Position numbers and translations under genes: made by a program
In this document: positions 7,314 to 16,486 of the stretch, piece by piece
Numbering within the stretch: position 1 is the first letter of the stretch
How the letters are laid out: each line of letters starts with the position of its first letter
The notes under the pieces: model-generated
Database searches by the model: none
The model's input: only the letters and a program-made list of their open reading frames with translations
Told to the model about the DNA's origin: nothing
NCBI GenBank assembly: GCA_041739875.1
Contig: JBGSNA010000357.1
Coordinates: 10,886 to 74,885, forward strand
DNA length: 64,000 nt
From: JBBSJZ01 sp041739875
Lineage (GTDB): Bacteria; Planctomycetota; Planctomycetia; Pirellulales; Pirellulaceae
Reading direction: 5' to 3'

Positions 7314-10190
7314 ATGGACGCACACGACTCAATCCGCACTGACGCCTCGACGATTCATCGTATGGTGACATCCGATTCGCGAACCACACCGTCCTCAGCG
7401 TCGGGTGGCTCAGCGTCGGGTGGCTCGGCGTTGGCTGGTTCCGTGTCGGCATCATCGCTTGAAGAGGCCAAGACGGTGATTCGCGGTTCGTCGCGGTTTC
7501 CAACAAGTCCCAGTGGATTTGAAGCTGTCGATCGTACGCCAGCCGCCGTTGCCAAAGTCCTCTTGGGTCAACGCCTCAACCATTTTTTGCTGGAGGAGAT
7601 GATCGGTGGCGGCGGTATGGGCGCCGTGTTTCGAGCTCGCGATGAACAACTTGATCGAATCGTCGCGATCAAGGTCATTCCGTTTGTGGGTGAAGATCCC
7701 GACTTACAACGTCGGTTTCGCAATGAAGCGCAAAGCGCCGCACGTTTGGATCACCCGAACATCGCGAGAGTATTTGATGTTGGTAGCCAAGACGATTGGC
7801 ACTATATCGTTTTCGAATACATCAGCGGCACCAACATTCGAGATCAAGTCACGCGTGATGGACCGCACTCGATAGACGATGCGATTTACTACACATGCCA
7901 ACTTGCCGATGCCATCCATCACGCATCACAGCGTGGTATCGTGCACCGTGACATCAAGCCGTCCAACGTCTTAATCAGCGACGATGACCAAGTTAAATTG
8001 GTCGATATGGGATTAGCTCGAAGCGATAACTTTGAGCTGAGTGAAGACATGACGGCGAGCGGCGTCACGCTTGGCACCTTCGATTACATTTCGCCAGAGC
8101 AAGCTCGCGATCCGCGTGACGCTGATGTGCGAAGTGATATCTATTCGCTCGGTTGCACGCTCTATTTTATGCTCACCGGTCGACCGCCCTACCCTGGCGG
8201 AACGATGCTGCAAAAGCTGCTTAGCCATGGTAACTCACCACCGCCAGATCCGCGTGTGTTGCGAGCCGAGGTGAGCGAAGACTTGACTGCGATCATCCAC
8301 AAGATGTTAGCCAAGTCGCCGGACCTGCGTTACCAAACCGCAAGAGATTTAATCGCTGACCTGAAAGAACTGGCCACTCGCGAGAATCTCACGCGTGCCG
8401 AAACACTTGGTGTCGTACCGGCTCCAGCACCAAGCACGTCGTTGCAATGGGTGGAGCAACACTTGCCATGGATGGTCGCAGCAACGATTCTGCTTGCCAG
8501 CACGCTTTGGCTACAACTTGTTTCGGTCGCTTCGCGAGATGATCTAGCGTTAACACCGCCTAGCACCGCCGAAAGCCCCAATCGCCCACCTTTGAAACTG
8601 CCCGCCGAGGCTTCGTCATCTGGACCCAACGATATCAGCCCAGTGAAGGAATTGGCCCCAGCAGTGAATGTAACCTCCCGCACGGAGGGAACTCGAGACA
8701 CAACACCAGGAAGCGTTTCAGCCGAATTCCCAGACGCTTCCGATCCGCCCAAGCTTGCGAACGTCCCTATTCCACTGGAGTTCATGGAAGACGGAACAGC
8801 AACGTCGGCCCTTTCCGATCCAACGTCACTTGAGAATACAGACGTGACTTCACCGCTCGCGTCGAGTCCAACCAACAAGTTAGCGACGTTGAGTGCCACA
8901 CTGCCGCTATCGCCTTCGGCGAGCGCGCAAGTGATTCGCGTTTTGGGTGTCGAGGATGCGGACTCGAGCATGCTTTCGGCGAGTGGAATCGCTGTCACGC
9001 GTTCGCTATCGGAAGCGATCTATTGGTCGCGCCAATACGGCATCAAGACGATCGAACTTGCGACACCGGTCGTTCGCAGCGAACCCATTCAGATCATGCA
9101 AGATGGCCTAGTCATCAAATCCATCGTTGGTGGAACCGTTGTGAGATTTGAATCGAGCGAAGAGATCTCCATGCAACGAACGCGGATGATGTCGATCGGT
9201 GCAAACAAAATCGATCTGCAAGAATTGCATTTGCATTGGATTGTCTCCAGCGGCGAAGTCGATGGCGGCGCGCTAATCGCCATGAACGACAACAAGATGG
9301 TCCGACTCAGCAATTGCAGCATCACCGTCGAAAACCCAACTCGCCGCGAAGATGTCTACGCATTTGAAGTAGTCACGGATCCTGAGATGCTAGACCGTCG
9401 ACGAGGCGATGACGTCGCATTGCCCTCCGGCGCGCTGCCGCTAGTCGCGATCGAACTTGAGAACGTCATTGTTCGCGGTGAGATGACGATGATCCATATG
9501 GATGTCGCCGCTGAGTTACAACTGCAATGGGACAACGGGCTACTCGCTGTCTCGCGACGGATGATCGACACAGCAGGGGCGCTCAACCAACCGGCGCCGA
9601 CCGCAGGACCGATCCAACTTTCCATTAACCACCTAACGGCATACGCGCCACGCGGATTGGTACGAATGCGATTGGGAGTCAGTGGCGCCTACCCCGTTAT
9701 GATCGACCGTGAAGCTCGCAACAGTGTCTTTGAGTTCGATCCCGGCCTTCCTCATTTTGAAATCACGGGTCTGACGAGCATTACGGATGAGTCCCTACTT
9801 GTGCGACTTCGAGGAGAAGCAAACGCGTACGACGCGGAAACGACTTTGAGTGATCCCGTCTTGGCTATCTCCGACCGCGCAGGAAACAAACGATCCGTCA
9901 AAATCGGTGATTTGCTTTCGCAGTCATTTCCTTGGGAGGACGAACGTTCACCGAGATGGGCCGTTCGTTGGTCGCGATTTGAATTGCCAGGTGTCCCACC
10001 AAGCCAGTTCACTCCAGCAGATTTCCATCAGGATGGAACCGTCCTGAGTGGCTTCGAGGAACAGAGATTGCCGAGGCTTCCCGTCTCAATTCTTTACTCA
10101 GACACCGATCCTCGGATCCCGCCAGCGGCCACGGTTCCGGCGGAGGATACGCAGAGTTTGTTTAATCCGCAGGCTGAGAATGACGAATGA
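7314..10190 (+). CDS. Membrane Ser/Thr protein kinase with long C-terminal sensor-like region
   Basis: Hanks-type kinase of 958 residues. A Ser/Gly/Ala-rich N-terminus precedes the kinase domain (about 85-355): glycine loop GGGGMGAVF, catalytic Lys in VAIKVI, HRDIKPSNVLI, then DMG in place of DFG, and GTFDYISPEQA. One membrane helix (about 385-405) follows, then about 550 residues expected outside the cytoplasm: first a Pro/Ser/Thr-rich linker, then a region of beta-rich character that I cannot assign. I use the ATG at 7314; a TTG four codons upstream is possible. It stands alone, so substrates are unknown. Planctomycetes carry many such kinases with private sensor regions. Confidence 0.92.
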   Translation: MDAHDSIRTDASTIHRMVTSDSRTTPSSASGGSASGGSALAGSVSASSLEEAKTVIRGSSRFPTSPSGFEAVDRTPAAVAKVLLGQRLNHFLLEEMIGGGGMGAVFRARDEQLDRIVAIKVIPFVGEDPDLQRRFRNEAQSAARLDHPNIARVFDVGSQDDWHYIVFEYISGTNIRDQVTRDGPHSIDDAIYYTCQLADAIHHASQRGIVHRDIKPSNVLISDDDQVKLVDMGLARSDNFELSEDMTASGVTLGTFDYISPEQARDPRDADVRSDIYSLGCTLYFMLTGRPPYPGGTMLQKLLSHGNSPPPDPRVLRAEVSEDLTAIIHKMLAKSPDLRYQTARDLIADLKELATRENLTRAETLGVVPAPAPSTSLQWVEQHLPWMVAATILLASTLWLQLVSVASRDDLALTPPSTAESPNRPPLKLPAEASSSGPNDISPVKELAPAVNVTSRTEGTRDTTPGSVSAEFPDASDPPKLANVPIPLEFMEDGTATSALSDPTSLENTDVTSPLASSPTNKLATLSATLPLSPSASAQVIRVLGVEDADSSMLSASGIAVTRSLSEAIYWSRQYGIKTIELATPVVRSEPIQIMQDGLVIKSIVGGTVVRFESSEEISMQRTRMMSIGANKIDLQELHLHWIVSSGEVDGGALIAMNDNKMVRLSNCSITVENPTRREDVYAFEVVTDPEMLDRRRGDDVALPSGALPLVAIELENVIVRGEMTMIHMDVAAELQLQWDNGLLAVSRRMIDTAGALNQPAPTAGPIQLSINHLTAYAPRGLVRMRLGVSGAYPVMIDREARNSVFEFDPGLPHFEITGLTSITDESLLVRLRGEANAYDAETTLSDPVLAISDRAGNKRSVKIGDLLSQSFPWEDERSPRWAVRWSRFELPGVPPSQFTPADFHQDGTVLSGFEEQRLPRLPVSILYSDTDPRIPPAATVPAEDTQSLFNPQAENDE

Positions 10191-10375
10191 GGACGAAAAT
10201 CGCGTTTTTCGCAGTCCGTTCGATTGACTTCCGGTACCCCGCGTGACTTAAATAATGGCGTAGACGTCGCCGTTGTGTCGACATTCGTTTTAAATACGCT
10301 CGTTCCAAGTCGCTCCATTTCTTTGAAAATGTGACGCGACTTGAAATCCTGTTAAGACCGTTTTGGAGGAATTGC

Positions 10376-10771
10376 ATGAAACGCTTGGCTTTGATGTTCG
10401 GTTGCATGGTAATGATGGCATCGCCCGCAATGGCGATCGCTGAGTTTGGGAAACAATGGAAAGAAAAGTACCTCAGCGGTGATGACGTTAGCGAAGAATT
10501 CAAGACCGCTGGCCGCAAGGCAGGCTGCTTCGCCTGTCACGTGAAGGACGAAGACAAGAAAAAAGTCCGCAACGAATACGGTCAAGCGCTTCACAAAATC
10601 CTCAAGGCCGAAGACTTCCCGAAGGAATACCTCAAGGCGAATCCTGAAGAAGCTCAGAAGAAAATCTTCGAAGGTTTCGACAAGGCTGCCGACTTGATGA
10701 GCAAAGACGGCAAGAAGTTCGGCGATAAGATCAAAGCCGGCGAACTGCCTGCGACAGATAGCGGACTTTAG
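10376..10771 (+). CDS. Small exported CxxCH (c-type heme) protein
   Basis: A 131-residue protein with a clear signal peptide (MKRLALMFGCMVMMASPAMA) and one CFACH heme-binding motif (C51, C54, H55). The rest is highly charged and Lys-rich. The ATG at 10376 has a strong GGAGG six nt upstream; an in-frame GTG at 10331 is less likely. No obvious Met axial ligand stands in the usual class I position after the heme site, although C-terminal Met residues exist (DLMSKDG). It is likely a periplasmic electron carrier or a heme-dependent accessory protein; the partner is unknown. A strong intrinsic terminator follows. Confidence 0.75.
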   Translation: MKRLALMFGCMVMMASPAMAIAEFGKQWKEKYLSGDDVSEEFKTAGRKAGCFACHVKDEDKKKVRNEYGQALHKILKAEDFPKEYLKANPEEAQKKIFEGFDKAADLMSKDGKKFGDKIKAGELPATDSGL

Positions 10772-10810
10772 GTCGCTGTACGTTCTTTGTAACTCCCAAC
10801 AAGACAAACT

Positions 10811-10845
10811 CGCCTGGCGACCTACGTGGTCGACAGGCGTTTTTT
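10811..10845 (+). terminator. Rho-independent terminator after the CxxCH gene
   Basis: CGCCTG-G-CGACC, loop TACGT, GGTCG-A-CAGGCG: an 11-bp stem broken by one G/A mismatch at 10811-10839, followed immediately by six T residues at 10840-10845. It ends the transcript of the small heme protein just before the DUF1080 gene. Confidence 0.87.
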
Positions 10846-10883
10846 ATTCACTTCACGCAACTCTAACAATTGAGACACCCGTT

Positions 10884-11534
10884 ATGCATCGCTGTTTCGT
10901 TCATGCCCTTTCACTTTGCCTCGCGTTTGCTAGTGCCGCTTTGGCGATCGCCGAATCACCGTCCACTGTGGAAACAGGATTCGTTTCCTTATTCGATGGC
11001 AAGACACTCGACGGATGGAAACCGTCGCAGGAGAACGCCGAAAACTGGAAAGTCGAAGATGGCACTATCGTTTCACAAGGCGAACGTTCGCACCTGTTCT
11101 ATACAGGTGAACTCGCTCCACTCAAGAACTTTCACTTCAAAGCCGAAGTCATGACGACACCCGGCAGCAACGCTGGACTCTACTTTCACACCCAATACCA
11201 GGCTGAAGGCTGGCCAAAGTTTGGCTATGAATGCCAAGTCAACGTGTCGCACAAAGACCCCAAGAAAACCAGCAGCCTCTACGGAGTCGACAACGTTGAC
11301 GATCCTGGCGTCAAAGACAACGAATGGTACACGCAAGAGATCATTGTCGAGGGTCGCCACATCGTGCTGAAAGTCAACGGCAACACGATGGTCGACTTCA
11401 CTGAGCCCGAGAACCAAGGAGCGTTTAGCCAAGACTTCGAACGCAAACTTGGTGAAGGCACGTTCGCGATCCAAGCCCACGATCCGAACAGCAAGTGCTA
11501 CTTCCGCAATCTGCGAGTCAAGAAACTCGACTAA
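10884..11534 (+). CDS. Exported DUF1080 (3-keto-disaccharide hydrolase-type) protein
   Basis: A signal peptide (MHRCFVHALSLCLAFASAALA) precedes a single DUF1080 domain covering most of the 216 residues, starting FVSLFDGKTLDGWK and including NAGLYFHTQYQ and the C-terminal FAIQAHDPNSKCYFRNLRVK. DUF1080 is a concanavalin-like jelly-roll; some members hydrolyse 3-keto-glycosides. The family is greatly expanded in planctomycetes and usually acts outside the cytoplasm on polysaccharide-derived sugars. It has its own terminator upstream and a hairpin downstream, so it is probably monocistronic. The substrate cannot be read from the sequence. Confidence 0.85.
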   Translation: MHRCFVHALSLCLAFASAALAIAESPSTVETGFVSLFDGKTLDGWKPSQENAENWKVEDGTIVSQGERSHLFYTGELAPLKNFHFKAEVMTTPGSNAGLYFHTQYQAEGWPKFGYECQVNVSHKDPKKTSSLYGVDNVDDPGVKDNEWYTQEIIVEGRHIVLKVNGNTMVDFTEPENQGAFSQDFERKLGEGTFAIQAHDPNSKCYFRNLRVKKLD

Positions 11535-11555
11535 GCATTTTGATTTCGCTCGAAT

Positions 11556-11585
11556 GTTCGGGTCAAGTCATCACTTGGCCCGAAC
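11556..11585. terminator. Long hairpin between convergent genes
   Basis: GTTCGGGTCAAGT at 11556-11568 and ACTTGGCCCGAAC at 11573-11585 form a 13-bp stem with one G-T wobble and a 4-nt loop. It lies between the DUF1080 gene and the convergent NHL gene and overlaps the NHL stop. There is no T tract on either side; it is positioned as a shared bidirectional transcript end. Confidence 0.5.
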
Positions 11586-12575
11586 TAGCTTCATGATTCG
11601 GCCATCCATGTTCCAATCTTGAACGTAGAGATTGCCGTCCTTGTCCCAGTACGAACCATGAGTTCCGCTGAAAACACCTTCGATCCATTCTGCTTGCGGA
11701 ACCTTGAAGCTCCCACCCTTCTTTGGGTCTGGATTGTGCCCGAGCACGGCGATGATCGTATTGCTCTTGTCGAGAATGACCAAGCGTCCCTGCAAATCTG
11801 GCACCGACACATAATCGCCTTGGATCGCGACCGATGTCGGCATTCCTAAACCTGTGACGACTTCCTCGATGAAATTGCCATCCAAGTCATAATGAAGCAG
11901 TCGGCCTTTGGGTTGGTGATTGCGATCACAAATCAGTAACCGAACCGGCTCATATCGCGTGTCGAGCGTCATTCCGTGAGCGGTGTTGAATTCTTTGAGA
12001 CCGTTCCCTTTCGTGCCAAAGTGCATCACGTACTTGCCGCTGGGGTCATACTTGAAAATGTGGTTACTCGCATAGCCATTGGACAAATAGATGTCCCCGT
12101 TGGGAGCAACGGTGATCGCTGTCGGGTTGAACTTGATCGCTCCGAGACCAGCTTCTTCGGGTAGTGTCAACTTCAAGACAATTTCACCCGACGCAGCATT
12201 GAACTTGATGCCTTCCGCATCGTTGTTACGAGCGCCATAGATAAACTCGCTTCCATTTTCGTCGCGAATTTCCATGTCGTGAATATTCGAGTAGTCTTTA
12301 CCGAGGTACGAATGAATCACCGCACCTTCGGGTGAGAACACAAACACGCCTGCGTTTGCACTGGTGTAGATGTTGCCTGACTTGTCGATCACCACCGATC
12401 CGTGTGTCGGTCCGATCGCGGAACTTCCGTCTGGACGAAGTCCCCATCCAGGAACCGTATCAAACGTCATGACTCCACAACCCATTCGGACTGGCGTCTG
12501 TTTGTCTTCAGCGTGAACGGAGAAAGAGCTTGTGTGTAGAGCAACGACAGCAAGACAATAAAAGAAGTAACGCAT
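11571..12575 (-). CDS. Exported NHL/beta-propeller repeat protein
   Basis: A signal peptide (MRYFFYCLAVVALHTSSFSVHA) is followed by about 310 residues of propeller repeats with recurring patterns such as GSVVIDKSGNIYTSANAGVF, TAITVAPNGDIYLSNGYASN and SYWDKDGNLYVQDWNMDGRI. This is the NHL/6-bladed propeller class, extracytoplasmic, often peptidyl-glycine-lyase-like or binding in function. No catalytic residues could be assigned. It ends 42 nt upstream of the esterase/SMP-30 gene's stop on the same strand order, meaning that the esterase gene lies upstream and could be co-transcribed. Confidence 0.8.
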   Translation of the reverse strand: MRYFFYCLAVVALHTSSFSVHAEDKQTPVRMGCGVMTFDTVPGWGLRPDGSSAIGPTHGSVVIDKSGNIYTSANAGVFVFSPEGAVIHSYLGKDYSNIHDMEIRDENGSEFIYGARNNDAEGIKFNAASGEIVLKLTLPEEAGLGAIKFNPTAITVAPNGDIYLSNGYASNHIFKYDPSGKYVMHFGTKGNGLKEFNTAHGMTLDTRYEPVRLLICDRNHQPKGRLLHYDLDGNFIEEVVTGLGMPTSVAIQGDYVSVPDLQGRLVILDKSNTIIAVLGHNPDPKKGGSFKVPQAEWIEGVFSGTHGSYWDKDGNLYVQDWNMDGRIMKLVRAK

Positions 12576-12617
12576 GAGTTTAACTTGATTGGAGTGATTT
12601 AAAGAGAGAAAGGTCGA

Positions 12618-15215
12618 CTATTTTACGGTGAGTTTTCGACGAAAGACCGTGGCGCCGTTCGTCACGTAAAGGTACTCATGATTAGGACCAGCGAGCGTGC
12701 AACTCGTCAGCGGCATCGCGGCGTCAGGCTTCGGTAGCACCCCGCATTGACGTCCAGTCGGATCAAAAATTTGGACTCCCAAGTCAGACGTCACATAGAA
12801 ACGTCCGGCCTTGTCCACCGCCATCCCGTCACCTTTGGACACCGACAGATAGGGCGGCGGTTCGTTGAACTTGAATTCGCCTTTCGGGTCGATGGGAAGT
12901 CGCATCGTCATGGTCGGCATTTTTGCATCGAGTTCACCATCGACATTCACTCGAAACATCCAAACGAATTCACCACCGGAATCTGACACCGCTAGTGTGC
13001 CACCGTCGTTCGACAGGGCAATTCCGTTCGGACGCGTAATGCCTGTATCAGCAACGGTGACGACTCCGGTGCTCGTATGGATCCGTGTCACCCTTTGATC
13101 TTTCGTTTCCGTAATGAAGATCCAACCGTCTGAAGTGACCGCCAAATCGTTTGGCGTCACATTGGTCGCGATCTCTCGGACTTCACCCGTCTTTGCGTTG
13201 AGCGAAATCACTCGTTTTTTCGCACCCTGGCATCCGTACAACAGCCCATCGGGTCCAAACTTCAAACCGCTCACGGCCTCCTTTGCAATTTCCACGCGAT
13301 GATTGTCTACAGCACTGACGCGATATACCGCTGGGGCTTTCATGTCCGAAAAATAAAAGTTTCCTTCCGCGTCTGAGCACGGCGCATCGGCGAATCCAAG
13401 ATCGTCGGCAACCACCTCCCATGACTCTCCGGGCACAAGCAAACGCAGGAGTGTCAAGTCACCCTTGAGATCTCCTTGGGTATCGAGCACGGGTTCATGC
13501 TGGTCTTTGCGCCAGAGCCATTTCATTGCCTCGGGGAATCGCCCGCCACCAAAATCTGCGTTATGCCCATAACCTTCTGCCCAATCAAATCGCACGTCAT
13601 AGCCCATGTACTGAAGCGACGACGCCATCAATTGGTTTGACCACGGCCAGCTGCCAAATGCGTTGTCGATGTCGCCGCTGGTGTCGGCCATGTAAACACG
13701 TATCGGCTTCGGATCGGTTTTGCGAACCAAGGATGGATAAATATTTCCACCTCGCAAATTCGTGAAGCTACCGACGCTCGAATACACCTTTCGAAACGCG
13801 TCAGGATGTTCCCACGCCGCCGTGAAAGCACAAATCGCACCGGAACTGGAACCGCCAATGGCTCGCATCTCTGGATCTGCGGACACGTTGTATCGCTTTT
13901 CAACTTCGGGAATGATCTCCTCCAGCAGAAAGCGTGCATAGCGATCGCCGAGACCGTCGTACTCGTAACTGCGGTTGGATGGTTTACCGCCTTTCTTAAG
14001 AGGCTTGGATTTATCATTACCAGGATTAATGAACACCGCGATCGTGGGTGGCATGTCGCCACGAGCGATAAGATTGTCAAACACAACAGGAACTCGCCAT
14101 CGACCTGTCGTCTTCGCAAACGACTGGCCGTCTTGGAAAATCATCAGTGCCGCAGGCTGGTCTTTGCTGTACTGGGCTGGCACATAAATTGACCAATCAC
14201 GCACCGTGTTCTCGAGAACCGTTGACTCCCACGGCGGCATTTGCTCAACAACGCCATGTGGGACGTCGTTGCGTTCAACCGCATCGAAGTGAGGTTCCCA
14301 TGCGGGCGAGGTTTGCGGACTTGCACTTGCGGTGACCTCGACGTCGTTGGACCACAACCATCGAAGTGCATTGGGTAGTTCTTCGCCACCAAAAGCGCCA
14401 CTGTGCCCACCGTCCGTCATCACGAGTTTGTGTTCGTTTCCCGCGAACTGCAATGCCGCAGCCAAGTCCTGGTTGGATAGTGGCCAGTTTCCAAACAAGT
14501 TGTTCAGATCGTCTTTTCCTTCTTGAAGATAGACTTTGATCGGCTTTGGTTTGTCTTTCGTTTTACGCACGAGTCCTGGATACGCCCAACCGCCACGGAT
14601 GTTCGTAAAACTACCAATGTGGCTGAGCACTTTCCCAAACTCGCTTGGCTTTTCCCACGCAACGGTAAAAGCACAAATACCACCCGAGGAAATGCCACCG
14701 ACCGCTCGCTGTTTTGGATCAGCCGACACGTTGAGACCATCCAAAGCAACGGGCAGAAACTCGTCGACTAGGAACTGAGCGTATCGTTCACCCAATGAAT
14801 CATATTCAAACGAACGATTACTGCGATCATTCGCATTTGGCTTGCCTGCAGCAACCGTACCTGGGTTAACAAACACTGCAATCGTGACGGGCATCGCTTT
14901 CTGGTCAATCAAGTTGTCAAACACCACAGGCACGCGAAACGCACCGTCCGCTTTCGCATAATTCATCCCATCCATGAATACCATCAAACTCGCTGGCTGA
15001 TCCCCGGAGTACTGAGCCGGAACATACACACTGTATTCCCGTTTTGTGCCGGGAAAGATGCGGCTGTCGGAAAACACACCCCTGGTGACCTTGCCGTGCG
15101 GAACGTCATCCTTCACTTGCCGGTCGGGCGACTCAGCTCCCCGCAGCAACGGGTTGCATTGAAACGCGGCGAGCGCGCAGAAACACAAAAACAAGAATGG
15201 GGCAGAAGGCTTCAT
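12618..15215 (-). CDS. Exported fusion: two tandem esterases plus SMP-30/gluconolactonase propeller
   Basis: Three modules on one 865-residue chain. A signal peptide (MKPSAPFLFLCFCALAAFQC) is followed by two homologous esterase-D-type alpha/beta hydrolase domains, about residues 30-285 and 300-560. Both start with PHG and share YVPAQYS and VPVVFDNLI, the nucleophile elbow (GGISSGG and GGSSSGA), a late Asp segment (GKDDLNNLFG and SGDIDNAFG) and a late His (GGHSGAFGG and GYGHNADFGG). An SMP-30/LRE-like propeller follows (about 580-865) with GLKFGPDGLLYG, RPNGIALSNDG and KGDGMAVDKAG. I chose the ATG at 15215 for the signal peptide; the frame stays open to 15434. A role in deacylating plant or algal polysaccharides and opening lactones is plausible but inferred. 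Confidence 0.85.
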   Translation of the reverse strand: MKPSAPFLFLCFCALAAFQCNPLLRGAESPDRQVKDDVPHGKVTRGVFSDSRIFPGTKREYSVYVPAQYSGDQPASLMVFMDGMNYAKADGAFRVPVVFDNLIDQKAMPVTIAVFVNPGTVAAGKPNANDRSNRSFEYDSLGERYAQFLVDEFLPVALDGLNVSADPKQRAVGGISSGGICAFTVAWEKPSEFGKVLSHIGSFTNIRGGWAYPGLVRKTKDKPKPIKVYLQEGKDDLNNLFGNWPLSNQDLAAALQFAGNEHKLVMTDGGHSGAFGGEELPNALRWLWSNDVEVTASASPQTSPAWEPHFDAVERNDVPHGVVEQMPPWESTVLENTVRDWSIYVPAQYSKDQPAALMIFQDGQSFAKTTGRWRVPVVFDNLIARGDMPPTIAVFINPGNDKSKPLKKGGKPSNRSYEYDGLGDRYARFLLEEIIPEVEKRYNVSADPEMRAIGGSSSGAICAFTAAWEHPDAFRKVYSSVGSFTNLRGGNIYPSLVRKTDPKPIRVYMADTSGDIDNAFGSWPWSNQLMASSLQYMGYDVRFDWAEGYGHNADFGGGRFPEAMKWLWRKDQHEPVLDTQGDLKGDLTLLRLLVPGESWEVVADDLGFADAPCSDAEGNFYFSDMKAPAVYRVSAVDNHRVEIAKEAVSGLKFGPDGLLYGCQGAKKRVISLNAKTGEVREIATNVTPNDLAVTSDGWIFITETKDQRVTRIHTSTGVVTVADTGITRPNGIALSNDGGTLAVSDSGGEFVWMFRVNVDGELDAKMPTMTMRLPIDPKGEFKFNEPPPYLSVSKGDGMAVDKAGRFYVTSDLGVQIFDPTGRQCGVLPKPDAAMPLTSCTLAGPNHEYLYVTNGATVFRRKLTVK

Positions 15216-15516
15216 AGGATTCGAACGGGTGGGAGTTATAAACGCTTCGGCAACGTGATCCATACCGAAAGCAGCTTGAATAACGGACGGAGGAGGAAAA
15301 TTCGCAGGCACTAAATCTTCCTTTAGCAGAAGGCCAAAAACAAGTAACCCAAGGTGAATTGCGCCGCAAGCTGCTTGAATCCTACTCCACATGTTCATCG
15401 ACATGTGTCGTATCCAAGCTTCTGCCTTCAGCAATTCGGCATGTTCTGCGACTTGGAATCTGGGATTTGGATGAGCGCCGTGGTAATCTGAAGGAGTCTC
15501 AAATTACGGATCTGCC
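15216..15516. other. Divergent intergenic region
   Basis: About 300 nt between the oppositely oriented esterase fusion and SHD1 genes. It must hold both promoters. I saw no convincing promoter pair, RNA gene or repeat in it. Confidence 0.5.
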
Positions 15517-16473
15517 ATGGAGTTTTTGTTGATGTCGACCTCTACCTATCGAACCCTTTGCTTTGTCGGATTTTGCTGTATCCTCGGAACAGCCCAGTTC
15601 CTCGGAACAGCTCAGGCGAGAGAGTGGTCCACGCCTGGTGGTCATTACAAAGTCGATGCCGAGGCGGTAGCGTTCAATGACAAAACGGTTGTGTTGAAGA
15701 AGACCACAGGTCAATTGGTCGCAGTTGAACTGAGCGAACTGTGCGAAGCAGACCAGGAGTACGTCAAGAGCAAGGAAGCAAAAGATGCTTATGCGGAAGC
15801 CGTCGACCAAATGCAAACTTGGACGGCAGCGGACGGCATGAAAGTTCGCGCCAAGGTCCTCGCGTACGGACGAAAGGATCTTGTCATCAATCGCCAACTG
15901 GGCAAGGTGCACATCAACGGATTACGGTTTTCGAAATACGATCCATTGCACCAGAAACTGATTCTCCGAATTCTTGCGCAATTGGAAAGCCAATCGTTTG
16001 AAGACGAACACAGCTTAGAGACTTGGGCAAAGGCACTGGGAGCCGCAGCAAAGACGTACCCACTCGAAGGCGTATTGATGCAGCTTGAAAGCGGTGACGA
16101 GATTGGTGTGCCGTTCTTTCTTTTAACCAATGAAGAACAACAATTGCTGCAACCAGGCTGGAATATGTGGCTCAAAGACGAAGAGAACGTGGAATCACAA
16201 AAACGAGAGAGTTTGTTGGTTCAAGCACAAGCGATGGAGTATCAACGCAATCGCGAGCAGCAACAACAGATCGAATCTGTGAAGCTAAACTTGCTGGCAA
16301 CCGCAACGGGATTGATTTCCATTTGGGAAGTGATGCTCGACCCCATTCAAGGAAACTACGGTCGCCGAACAAGCGTGCTTGTTCCGGCCACCAACAGTGA
16401 AGTTGCTGAACAAACCGCGCTCCAGCGAAGCCCAGGATACCGAGTTATCGGCGTGCGTCGCGCAAGCAATTAA
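15517..16473 (+). CDS. Exported SHD1-domain protein
   Basis: The N-terminus is hydrophobic (LCFVGFCCILGTAQFLGTAQ) and ends at a plausible signal cleavage site AQA-RE. An SHD1 (SLA1 homology 1-like) module follows at about 32-88: REWSTPGGHYKVDAEAVAF, TVVLKKTTGQLVAVELSEL, DQEYVK. A second, weaker beta module follows near 95-150, then a region with no recognised fold ending in HQ-poor, Gln-rich helices (EYQRNREQQQQIESV). SHD1 proteins are typical of planctomycetes; some eukaryotic SHD1 domains bind NPF or ubiquitin-like ligands, but bacterial roles are unknown. It is convergent with mlaD, with only 13 nt between stops. Confidence 0.7.
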   Translation: MEFLLMSTSTYRTLCFVGFCCILGTAQFLGTAQAREWSTPGGHYKVDAEAVAFNDKTVVLKKTTGQLVAVELSELCEADQEYVKSKEAKDAYAEAVDQMQTWTAADGMKVRAKVLAYGRKDLVINRQLGKVHINGLRFSKYDPLHQKLILRILAQLESQSFEDEHSLETWAKALGAAAKTYPLEGVLMQLESGDEIGVPFFLLTNEEQQLLQPGWNMWLKDEENVESQKRESLLVQAQAMEYQRNREQQQQIESVKLNLLATATGLISIWEVMLDPIQGNYGRRTSVLVPATNSEVAEQTALQRSPGYRVIGVRRASN

Positions 16474-16486
16474 TCGCGATCGTTGG

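Noticed and set aside
8330..8998. A 222-residue minus-strand frame inside the kinase gene
   Set aside because: Low-complexity shadow of the Pro/Ser/Thr-rich linker.
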